From positions 1 to 64,000 of the forward strand of contig NZ_FWFZ01000012.1 in NCBI RefSeq assembly GCF_900172355.1: a stretch of DNA of 64,000 bases, in the 5' to 3' direction. The translations under genes and the position numbers were made by a program. The stretch's first letter is position 1. The number at the start of each line of letters is the position of its first letter. This document shows positions 23,730 to 31,334 of the stretch, in pieces. This stretch comes from Roseisalinus antarcticus (lineage in GTDB: Bacteria > Pseudomonadota > Alphaproteobacteria > Rhodobacterales > Rhodobacteraceae). Under the pieces are notes generated by a model. It searched no databases. It was given only the letters and a program-made list of their open reading frames with translations, and was not told the DNA's origin.

Positions 23730-25142
23730 ATGATCACGCCTGTTCTCCTGTGCGGAGGCTCAGGGACGCGCCTGTGGCCGCTTTCCCGCAAGAGTTATCC
23801 CAAGCAATTCACCGAGCTGGTGGGCGCCGAGAGCCTGTTTCAAGCCTCCGCCCGCCGCTTTGCCTCCGACGGGTTCGCGGCGCCTCTGGTCGTCACCGGC
23901 GACGCCTTCCGCTTCATCGTGACCAAGCAGCTTGACGGGATCGGGTTGACCGCCGGCGGCGTATTGATCGAGCCCGACGGCCGCAACACCGCCCCCGCCG
24001 CCATCGCCGCCGCGCTGCACATCGCGGCCCAAGACCCCGACGGTCTGATGCTGCTTGCCCCGTCCGACCACGCGATGGAGGACACCGAGGGGTTTGTCCG
24101 CGCGATCGAGCTGGGCAGGGCCGCGGCCCTCGACGGCCGGATCGTGACCTTCGGCATCCAGCCCGACCGCCCCGAGACCGGCTATGGCTGGCTTGAGGCC
24201 GGCGAGGTCACCCACGAGGGGGTCAAGGCGCTCAACCGCTTTCTGGAAAAGCCCGACCTCGGCGCGGCGACGGAGCTTCTGGCCGACAGCAACAACCTGT
24301 GGAACGCGGGCATTTTCCTGGCCCGGGCCTCCACCCTGATCGAGGCCTTCAAGACCCACGCGCCCAGGATCCACGACACCGTGGCCGCGGCCCTCGGGGC
24401 GTCGCGCAAGGATCTGGATTTCATCCGCATCGACGAGGCGCTCTGGGCCGGGGTGCCCGAGGATTCGATCGACTTTGCCGTGATGGAGAAGGCCGACAAT
24501 GTCTCGGTCGTGCCCTATGACGGGCCCTGGACGGACCTCGGCTCCTGGCAGGCGGTCTGGAGCGAGACGGTCAAGGATTCCCACGGCAACGGCCTCAGCC
24601 TCGGCGCGACGGCCATCGATTGTGAAAACAGCCTGCTCCGGTCCGAGGACGAGGGGATCGAGCTGGTGGGCATCGGCCTGCGGAACATGGTCGCCATCGC
24701 GATGAAGGACGCGGTGATGGTCGCCGACATGTCCGACAGCCAGAACGTCAAGACGGCCGTGTCCGCGCTGAAGAAAAAGGGCGCCTCGCAGGCCGTGCAG
24801 CTGCCCGTCGATCACCGGCCATGGGGCTGGTACGAGACGCTGATCCTGTCGGACCGGTTTCAGGTCAAGCGGATCCATGTCCATCCGGGCGCCGCCCTGT
24901 CCCTGCAAAGCCATGTGCACCGGTCCGAGCATTGGATCGTGGTCTCTGGCACGGCCAAGGTCACGGTCGACGACGACGTCAAGCTGCTGACCGAGAACCA
25001 GTCGGTCTATATCCCGCTGGGCGCCGTTCACCGGATGGAGAACCCCGGCAAGGTGCCCATGGTGCTGATCGAGGTCCAGACCGGCGCCTATCTGGGCGAG
25101 GACGACATCATCCGCTACGAAGACGTCTACGCGCGCGGGTGA
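23730..25142 (+). CDS. manC: Mannose-1-phosphate guanylyltransferase/mannose-6-phosphate isomerase
   Basis: Bifunctional type II enzyme of 470 residues. The N-terminal nucleotidyltransferase begins with GGSGTRLWPLSRKSYPKQF (residues 8-26), and the mannose-1-phosphate site FLEKP is near residue 173. The C-terminal cupin is the type II phosphomannose isomerase: RPWGWYETL, HVHPGAALSLQSHVHRSEHW. It makes GDP-mannose for polysaccharide, O-antigen or glycan synthesis in the cytoplasm. Length matches the family. A GAGG ribosome site lies about eight bases upstream of the ATG. Paired with the phosphomannomutase 47 bp downstream. Confidence 0.95.
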   Translation: MITPVLLCGGSGTRLWPLSRKSYPKQFTELVGAESLFQASARRFASDGFAAPLVVTGDAFRFIVTKQLDGIGLTAGGVLIEPDGRNTAPAAIAAALHIAAQDPDGLMLLAPSDHAMEDTEGFVRAIELGRAAALDGRIVTFGIQPDRPETGYGWLEAGEVTHEGVKALNRFLEKPDLGAATELLADSNNLWNAGIFLARASTLIEAFKTHAPRIHDTVAAALGASRKDLDFIRIDEALWAGVPEDSIDFAVMEKADNVSVVPYDGPWTDLGSWQAVWSETVKDSHGNGLSLGATAIDCENSLLRSEDEGIELVGIGLRNMVAIAMKDAVMVADMSDSQNVKTAVSALKKKGASQAVQLPVDHRPWGWYETLILSDRFQVKRIHVHPGAALSLQSHVHRSEHWIVVSGTAKVTVDDDVKLLTENQSVYIPLGAVHRMENPGKVPMVLIEVQTGAYLGEDDIIRYEDVYARG

Positions 25143-25189
25143 TCTCTCGCGCAACCATCGACAACAGCAACATGAGACGAGGCACGGCA

Positions 25190-26578
25190 ATGGCCCCCAA
25201 GTTCGGAACAAGCGGGCTTCGCGGCCTGGTGACGGAGCTTACCGATGCGCTGGTCGGCGACTACACCCGGGCGTTCCTCGCGGCCTGCGACACCGGCGGG
25301 CAGGTCTTCGTCGGCTGGGATCTGCGGCCGTCCTCGCCGCGCATCGCCACGGCGGTCATCGCCGCCGCCCGGGCCGAGGGGATCGACGTGGTGCGGGCCG
25401 GGATGCTGCCGACCCCGGCGCTGGCGCTGGCCTCGATGTCGGCGGGGGCCGCCGCGATCATGGTCACCGGCAGCCACATCCCCGCCGACCGCAACGGGCT
25501 GAAGTTCTACCTGCCGGGCGGCGAGGTCTCCAAGGACGACGAACAGGCGATCAACGCGGCCCTCGGCCGCCCGGCGGGGGCCCGCTCGGCCGCGCTCGCC
25601 GAGGGCGCCGGCATCGCCGAGGCCTATGTCGCCCGCTACGGGGCCGCGTTCGGGGCCGAGGCGCTGACCGGTCTGCGGATCGGCGTCTACGAGCATTCCT
25701 CGGCCGCCCGCGACATCATGCGCGACGCGCTCGCGCGGTTGGGGGCCGAGGTCGTGGCGCTCGGCCGTTCGGACGTATTCATCCCCGTCGATACGGAGGC
25801 CGTGGACCCCGCGACCGGCGACCTCTTCCAGACCTGGTGCGAGGCCCACGGGCTTGACGTCATCGTGTCCACCGACGGCGACGCCGACCGGCCGATGGTG
25901 TCGGACGCCACCGGACGGATCGTGCCGGGGGACGTTCTGGGGCCGATCACGGCGCAGGCGCTGGGGGCTGGGGTCCTCTGCACGCCGGTGTCATCCAACA
26001 GCGCGGTCGATGCCATGGGCTTCGACCGGATCCGGCGCACACGTATCGGCTCGCCCTTCGTGATCGCCGCGATGGAGGCGGAGCGGGCCCGCGACCCCGC
26101 CGCGCCCGTCGTCGGATACGAGGCGAACGGGGGGTTCCTGCTGGGCTTCGCGGCGCAGGGCCCCGCCGGCCCGCTGGCCCCGTTGATGACCCGCGACAGC
26201 CTGCTGCCGATCATCGCGCCCCTGGTGCGGGCGCGGGCGGCAGGGCTTGCGCTGGCGGATCTGGTGGCCTCGATGCCCGGCCGGTTCACCGCCTCGAACC
26301 GCGTGGAAGGCATCGCGACCGAAACCTCCCGCGCTTTCCTGGAGGAGATGACCTCCGACCCCGTCGCCCGCGCCGCGTTCTTCGAGGACGAGCCTGCCGA
26401 GGCTTCGGTCGATCTGACCGACGGCCTGCGGGTGACGTTTCAAGGCGGCGACGTGGTGCACCTGCGCCCCTCGGGCAACGCGCCGGAGTTCCGCTGCTAT
26501 GCCGAAGCGGACGACCGCGAGACGGCCGAGGCGCTCGTCGCCCGCTACCTCGCCCGTCTTTCGGACAGGCTGGGCTGA
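25190..26578 (+). CDS. manB: Phosphomannomutase/phosphoglucomutase family
   Basis: Alpha-D-phosphohexomutase of 462 residues converting mannose-6-P to mannose-1-P. Opening FGTSGLRG is the family start. The phosphoserine loop is VTGSHIPADRNG, the magnesium loop is STDGDADRP, the sugar-specificity loop is GYEANGGF (usually GEESGH-like), and the phosphate loop is RPSGNAPEFRCY (usually RTSGTEP). The last two loops are variants, seen in an alphaproteobacterial subgroup as far as I recall. ATG 25190 is preceded by ACGAGG; ATG 25172 is possible. It feeds manC, 47 bp upstream. Confidence 0.88.
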   Translation: MAPKFGTSGLRGLVTELTDALVGDYTRAFLAACDTGGQVFVGWDLRPSSPRIATAVIAAARAEGIDVVRAGMLPTPALALASMSAGAAAIMVTGSHIPADRNGLKFYLPGGEVSKDDEQAINAALGRPAGARSAALAEGAGIAEAYVARYGAAFGAEALTGLRIGVYEHSSAARDIMRDALARLGAEVVALGRSDVFIPVDTEAVDPATGDLFQTWCEAHGLDVIVSTDGDADRPMVSDATGRIVPGDVLGPITAQALGAGVLCTPVSSNSAVDAMGFDRIRRTRIGSPFVIAAMEAERARDPAAPVVGYEANGGFLLGFAAQGPAGPLAPLMTRDSLLPIIAPLVRARAAGLALADLVASMPGRFTASNRVEGIATETSRAFLEEMTSDPVARAAFFEDEPAEASVDLTDGLRVTFQGGDVVHLRPSGNAPEFRCYAEADDRETAEALVARYLARLSDRLG

Positions 26579-26595
26579 CGGCGGCTCGCCCCCCT

Positions 26596-27354
26596 TCAGA
26601 CGGTCCGGTCGGCCCAGCCCGCGAAGGTCTTTTCCAGCGCGACCACGACATAGTAGAGAACGATCCCGAGGAACGCGAGCGCGATGAGCACCGCGAACAT
26701 CAGCGGATAGTCCGAGTTCGTCTTGCCGCTGTCGAACAGCGCCCCCAGCCCGCGCCCGTGGGGCGAGACGATCTCCATCAGGTTGGTGCCGATGAAGGCG
26801 AGCGTGACGGCGACCTTCAGCGCGCCGAAGAACTCCGGCAGGGTCTTTGGCAGCGCGATCTTCCAGAAGATCGTCGACTGCGACGCCCCGAGCGAGCGCA
26901 GGATATCGCGGTATTCAGGCTCCAGCGTCGACAGCCCGATGGAGACCGAGACCGCGATCGGGAAGAAACTGATGATGAAGGCGATCAGCACCGTGTTGAA
27001 ATCGTGCCAGCCCACGAACATCAGCGCCACGATCGGCACCACCGTCGCCTTGGGGATCGCGTTGAACCCCACCAGCAGCGGATAGAGCGCATCGCGCATC
27101 GTGCGCGAAAAGCCCATGATCATGCCCAGGGCCGTGCCGAAGATCACCGCCAGGATCAGCCCCGCCACCGTGCGCCACAAGGTCTGCCAGCCCATGACCA
27201 GGAACAGGTTCCAGTATTTCTCGTAGGCCGGGATCAGATCGCTGGGCGAGGCCATGCGATAGTTCGGCCAGCCCATGACCCAGACAAGCGCCTCCCACAG
27301 CACCAGGAAGATCGCGACCGCGGCAAGCGGGACAAGGACCTGACGCGCCTTCAT
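26596..27354 (-). CDS. ABC transporter permease (SsuC/ThiX-type), second importer
   Basis: Permease of 252 residues with about six hydrophobic helices (LVPLAAVAIFLVLWEALVWV near the start; IALAFLGIVLYYVVVALE near the end). The coupling loop reads ILRSLGASQSTIFWKIALPK, as in the permease at 12578-13390. Last gene of a three-gene importer operon; its ATG overlaps the ATPase stop as ATGA. It faces the phosphomannomutase gene with a 17-bp gap and no obvious hairpin. Confidence 0.92.
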   Translation of the reverse strand: MKARQVLVPLAAVAIFLVLWEALVWVMGWPNYRMASPSDLIPAYEKYWNLFLVMGWQTLWRTVAGLILAVIFGTALGMIMGFSRTMRDALYPLLVGFNAIPKATVVPIVALMFVGWHDFNTVLIAFIISFFPIAVSVSIGLSTLEPEYRDILRSLGASQSTIFWKIALPKTLPEFFGALKVAVTLAFIGTNLMEIVSPHGRGLGALFDSGKTNSDYPLMFAVLIALAFLGIVLYYVVVALEKTFAGWADRTV

Positions 27355-28145
27355 GCCGGCTGCCCGGCCGGGGCGCGGCCCTGGGCGACCTCGATCTGGT
27401 GGCGCAGGGTGTTCAGCATCGCGACGGCCTCGGGGGTGTAGAGATGGTCGAGCGTGCGCACCCCGGTGTCGGGAATATCCAGCACGAACTGGGTCCTGGC
27501 AGGGCGGCCCGACAGCACGACCACCTGATCGGCCAGGAAGATCGACTCGCGCAGATCATGGGTGATGAGCACGCCGGTAAAGGGCTCTTCGGCCTTGACG
27601 CGGTGCATGATCTGCCACAGGTCCTCGCGGGTGAAAGCATCCAGCGCCCCGAAGGGCTCGTCAAGGATCAGCACCTCGGGCGAGTGTATCAGGGCGCGGC
27701 ACAGCGAGGCGCGCTGCTTCATCCCGCCCGAAAGCTCGGACGGGCGCTTGCCCTCGAACCCGTCGAGACCGACCAGCGACAGAAGCTTTCGCGCCCGTTC
27801 GGCGGCCTGAGCCTTCGTCAGCTTCGTCGGCACGATCTCCAGCGGCAGCAGCACATTGTCGAGGATCGTCCGCCATTCCAGCAGAACCGGGTTCTGGAAC
27901 GCCATCCCGACGTTCGAACGCGGCCCGGTGATGCGCTTGCCATGGACGCTGACCTCGCCCGCGTCCGGGATCAGCAGGCCCGCCACCAACCGGGTGAGCG
28001 TCGATTTCCCGCAGCCCGAGGGCCCGACGACGGCAACGAAACCGCCTTCGGGCACCTGCACGTCGAGACCGTCAAGAACGGGCAACGGACCCGAGGCGGT
28101 GCTGTAGGCGTGCCGCACCCCCCGGATGTCGATCAGGTTGTCCAA
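27351..28145 (-). CDS. ABC transporter ATP-binding protein, second importer
   Basis: Importer ATPase of 264 residues. Walker A GPSGCGKST, signature LSGGMKQR, Walker B VLILDEPFGALDA, H-loop LITHD. The start is a TTG at 28145, two bases past the upstream stop, with GGGCGAATAGGG providing the ribosome site; no upstream ATG fits. Related in sequence and arrangement to the ATPase at 13396-14211. It lies between the binding protein and permease of the same operon. Confidence 0.92.
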   Translation of the reverse strand: MDNLIDIRGVRHAYSTASGPLPVLDGLDVQVPEGGFVAVVGPSGCGKSTLTRLVAGLLIPDAGEVSVHGKRITGPRSNVGMAFQNPVLLEWRTILDNVLLPLEIVPTKLTKAQAAERARKLLSLVGLDGFEGKRPSELSGGMKQRASLCRALIHSPEVLILDEPFGALDAFTREDLWQIMHRVKAEEPFTGVLITHDLRESIFLADQVVVLSGRPARTQFVLDIPDTGVRTLDHLYTPEAVAMLNTLRHQIEVAQGRAPAGQPA

Positions 28146-28147
28146 CC

Positions 28148-29149
28148 CTATTCGCCCAGATCGAAGCCGCCTTCGGGCAAGTAGGCATCGGTGAAGTAGA
28201 GCGCCGCGTCCGGTGGCGTCACGAACTCGTAGGTGGTGGCGATCTGGGTCAGCGCGTTCTCGAACCGGGCGTCGTCGATGATGCCAAAGCCGTTCTCGCG
28301 GACCCAGTCGGTCAGGACATTGGCCTCGATCGACAGCTCCAGGCGCCGCTGCTCCAGCTCCGGATCGGCGGCGGGGTTGCGCTCGATCAGCATCGGGATC
28401 ACCGCTTCGGGGTCAGCGATGGCCGCGGACCAGCCCTCGGCGACGCCGGCAAGGAAGCCTTCGACAAGCTCGGGGTTGGCCTCGGCGAAGTCGGTGTTGA
28501 CGATGATCGCGTTGCCGTAGAGGTCGACGCCGTAATCCGCCATCAGGATCGTGACCAGGTCATCGGCGGGCACGCCCAGACGCTCGGTGTTGAGGTAGGA
28601 CGTGAACGAGAAGCCGGTGATCGCGTCGACCGCGCCGTCGGCCAGCATCGGCTCGCGGGTCGGAAAGCCGACGGGCTCGACGGTGATGGTGCTCATGTCC
28701 AGGTCGTTCTCGGCGGCGAAGATCGGGAACTGCGCCCAGGCCCCGTCGGGCGGCGGTGCACCCAGCGTGCTGCCCTCGAGGCTGGCGGGCCCGTCGATCC
28801 CCAGGGACCGGCGGCCGATCACGGCGAAGGGTGGCTTGTCGTAGATCATCATCGCGGCGATGACCGGGGCGCCCGGGTTCTGGTCGAGAAAGCGGATCAG
28901 GCTGTTGATGTCGGCCACGCCGACCGGAAAGGCGCCGGTCGCGACCTTCGGGATCGCGTCGAGCGACCCGTTGCCGGCCTCGATGGTGACGGCGAGGCCC
29001 TGGGCTTCGAAATTGCCATTGTCGATCGCAGCGAAGAACGGGGCCGCGGGGCCCTCGAATTTCCAGTCCAGCGCAAAGGGAAGATCCGTTTGGGCATGGG
29101 CGGCAGAGGCGCCGGCGATCGTGACAGCGAGAAGAGTGCGCTTGAGCAA
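28148..29149 (-). CDS. ABC transporter substrate-binding protein (NMT1/THI5-like), second importer
   Basis: Periplasmic binding protein of about 333 residues with a signal peptide (KRTLLAVTIAGASAAHAQ) and mature N-terminus LPFALDWKFEGPAAPFFAAI, an NMT1/THI5/SsuA-type pattern. The preferred start is a TTG at 29149, with AAGGAAAG about five bases upstream; an ATG at 29185 would add 12 unconvincing residues. First gene of its operon. The substrate is not readable; its family match to the importer at 12578-16145 suggests a related organic nitrogen compound. A weak operator-like TTGG(N4)CCAA lies at 29207-29218. Confidence 0.9.
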   Translation of the reverse strand: MLKRTLLAVTIAGASAAHAQTDLPFALDWKFEGPAAPFFAAIDNGNFEAQGLAVTIEAGNGSLDAIPKVATGAFPVGVADINSLIRFLDQNPGAPVIAAMMIYDKPPFAVIGRRSLGIDGPASLEGSTLGAPPPDGAWAQFPIFAAENDLDMSTITVEPVGFPTREPMLADGAVDAITGFSFTSYLNTERLGVPADDLVTILMADYGVDLYGNAIIVNTDFAEANPELVEGFLAGVAEGWSAAIADPEAVIPMLIERNPAADPELEQRRLELSIEANVLTDWVRENGFGIIDDARFENALTQIATTYEFVTPPDAALYFTDAYLPEGGFDLGE

Positions 29150-29458
29150 GGTGCTTTCCTTTCGGAGGGCTGTTTTCGGAAGCATCTTCGGGTCGTTGCC
29201 GGGCGGTTGGCCATCCAAAGCGCAGGCCGGCCGGCCGAATCCGCCCGATTTTGCGTAATCCGCCTGTTTTTTGGGCGACCCGCGTCGGATACGAGCCATT
29301 TTTGGCTTTCGGCACGGCGGGCCGCGCCTGTCACGCGACGGCTCGCGGGCTCCGCTCTGCTTGTGGCCCGCCCCCTCCCCGCGCGACGCAGAAGGGCGTG
29401 GATCCTGGACAATTTCCTTGTTTTCGGCGGGGTTGCGCGTGCAGAGTGATCCTGCGCC
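29150..29458. other. Divergent intergenic region
   Basis: About 310 bp between the second importer operon (minus) and the GAF-HlyD operon (plus). It must contain both promoters. I see TTGGCCATCCAA at 29207-29218, a TTGG(N4)CCAA dyad that shares only the outer arms of the island operator, and a T-run at 29268-29275. No gene or reliable promoter can be called. Confidence 0.4.
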
Positions 29459-31330
29459 ATGAGCCAGTCAGAAGAACACCGCAGCGACCAGTTGTCGCCA
29501 GGGATCGGCCCCAAAGCCGCCGACCCGTCCCGGCCCGCGGCGGTCGTGCCCCGGCAGGCGTGGTCCGCGCTTTCCGATTCCGACCCGACGACCTTCGGGC
29601 AGGCGTGGCTGCGGGTGTTTGCCACCGCCGCGCCGGGGCTACTGGCCGCCCGCCTGATGCTGCGCCGCCCCGGCGAGGGGCTCGTGACAATCGCCGAGAT
29701 CGGCACCGCCGACCGCCACGCGGCCGAACTGGGCAGCGCCGCCGAGGCCGCGCTTGCGAAATCGCTCGGGGTTGCGCGCCGCGGCCCAGCCGTGCTGGAA
29801 GCCGCGTACCCGGTGTCGGTCGACGGCCGCATCGAGGCGCTGATATCGGTCGCGGCCCCGCCCGGGGTGACCGCCGACGAGGTGCAGGGCTGGCTGCGCT
29901 GGGGCGCGGGCTGGCTCAGGGCCTGGGTGCTGGACCGTGCGCGCGCCTCCGACGCGCCCAGCGTGGAACGCGCCCGCGCGGCAATAGAGCTGCTGTCGGG
30001 ATCGCTGGAGGAAGAGGGCTTCCGGGCCGCCGCCCTGCGCACAGTGACCGAGATCGCGCGGCTGGGGCAGTGCGACCGGGTGTCGGTGGGCTTTCGCCGG
30101 CGCGGGCGGGTGCGGGTCGCCGCAATCTCGCACACGGCGCAATTCGGCAAGCGGATGGACCTGGTGCGCCTCGTGGGCGGCGCCATGGACGAGGCGCTGG
30201 ACCAGCAGGCGACCCTGCTCTGGCCGGTGGCCGACGAGGCCCTGCCGCAGGGCGCGCGGGCGCAGGGCGCCCTGTCGCGGCAGGCCGGGGACGCGCAGGT
30301 GTTGACGATCCCGGTGTTCACACGCGGCCGTTTCGCCGGCGCCTTTACCTTCGAGCGCACGGCGGGCGCCCCGTTCGACCAGCCGACGGTCGACCTTCTC
30401 GCGGCCGCCACCGGGCTTGCCGGCCCGATCCTGGAGGAAAAGCGCCGCAACGACCGCTGGCTGATCGCCAAGACCGGCGAGAGCCTGTGGCGGATGATGG
30501 CGGCGGTGTTCGGCAAGGGCTACCTGAAGCTGAAGCTGGCGGGGCTGGTGCTGATCGCGCTTGCCGTGCTCTTCAGCCAGTGGACCACGACCTATACCGT
30601 CGGCGCCCGCGCCGTGCTGGAGGGGCGGATCCAGCGGGCTGTCGTCGCGCCCTTCGACGGCTTCGTCGCAGCGGCGCCCCGGCGCGCCGGGGATACCGTG
30701 GCCGAGGGCGAGCTTCTGGCCCGGCTCGACGACCGCGACCTGACGCTGGAGCGGCTCAACTGGCACGCGGAGCGGCGCCAGGCCGAACTGGAATACGAGA
30801 CCGCGGTAGGCGAACGCGACCGGGCGCGGCTCAACATCCTGCAAGCCCGGATCGAGCAGGCCGAGGCGCAGATCGACCTGATCGAGGGGCAGATCGCCCG
30901 CGCCGATATCCGCGCACCCTTCGGCGGGCTGATCGTGTCGGGCGACCTCAGCCAGGCCATCGGCGGCTCGGCCACCCGGGGGCAGGAGCTGTTCCGGATC
31001 GCGCCGCTCGACGATTACCGGGTGATGCTGTGGATCGACGAGGCGCAGGTCGGCGACGTGGTCTCCGGCGCGACCGGCAGCGTGGTCCTGTCGGCGATGC
31101 CGACGGCGCCGATGCCGATCCGCATCGGCCGGGTCACACCGGTGGCGGAGGTGCGCGACGGCCGCAATATGTTCCGCGCCGAGGCGGACCTGCTTGGGGC
31201 CTCCGACCGGTTGCGTCCGGGGATGGAGGGCCTGGCCAAGGTCGATGTCGGCGAGCGCCTGGTGATCTGGACCTGGACCCGCGAGTTGATCGACTGGACC
31301 CGGCTCACCTTCTGGCGGCTGTCCGGGTGA
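29459..31330 (+). CDS. GAF-domain/HlyD-type membrane adaptor fusion
   Basis: Protein of 623 residues. The N-terminal half (about 40-350) is cytoplasmic and GAF-like (from about residue 190: AALRTVTEIARLGQCDRVSV and LTIPVFTRGRFAGAFTFERT). One transmembrane helix (LKLAGLVLIALAVLFSQW, about residues 358-375) follows. The periplasmic part is a HlyD/MFP adaptor: lipoyl-like half VVAPFDGFVAAAPRRAGDTV, a coiled coil (about 425-480), then DIRAPFGGLIVSGDLSQAI and a beta barrel. ATG 29459 is the first start in frame. First gene of a tight four-gene operon (M50 protease follows after four bases). A ligand-sensing module joined to an export adaptor suggests signal-controlled secretion; that is inference. 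Confidence 0.85.
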   Translation: MSQSEEHRSDQLSPGIGPKAADPSRPAAVVPRQAWSALSDSDPTTFGQAWLRVFATAAPGLLAARLMLRRPGEGLVTIAEIGTADRHAAELGSAAEAALAKSLGVARRGPAVLEAAYPVSVDGRIEALISVAAPPGVTADEVQGWLRWGAGWLRAWVLDRARASDAPSVERARAAIELLSGSLEEEGFRAAALRTVTEIARLGQCDRVSVGFRRRGRVRVAAISHTAQFGKRMDLVRLVGGAMDEALDQQATLLWPVADEALPQGARAQGALSRQAGDAQVLTIPVFTRGRFAGAFTFERTAGAPFDQPTVDLLAAATGLAGPILEEKRRNDRWLIAKTGESLWRMMAAVFGKGYLKLKLAGLVLIALAVLFSQWTTTYTVGARAVLEGRIQRAVVAPFDGFVAAAPRRAGDTVAEGELLARLDDRDLTLERLNWHAERRQAELEYETAVGERDRARLNILQARIEQAEAQIDLIEGQIARADIRAPFGGLIVSGDLSQAIGGSATRGQELFRIAPLDDYRVMLWIDEAQVGDVVSGATGSVVLSAMPTAPMPIRIGRVTPVAEVRDGRNMFRAEADLLGASDRLRPGMEGLAKVDVGERLVIWTWTRELIDWTRLTFWRLSG

Positions 31331-31334
31331 GGCG

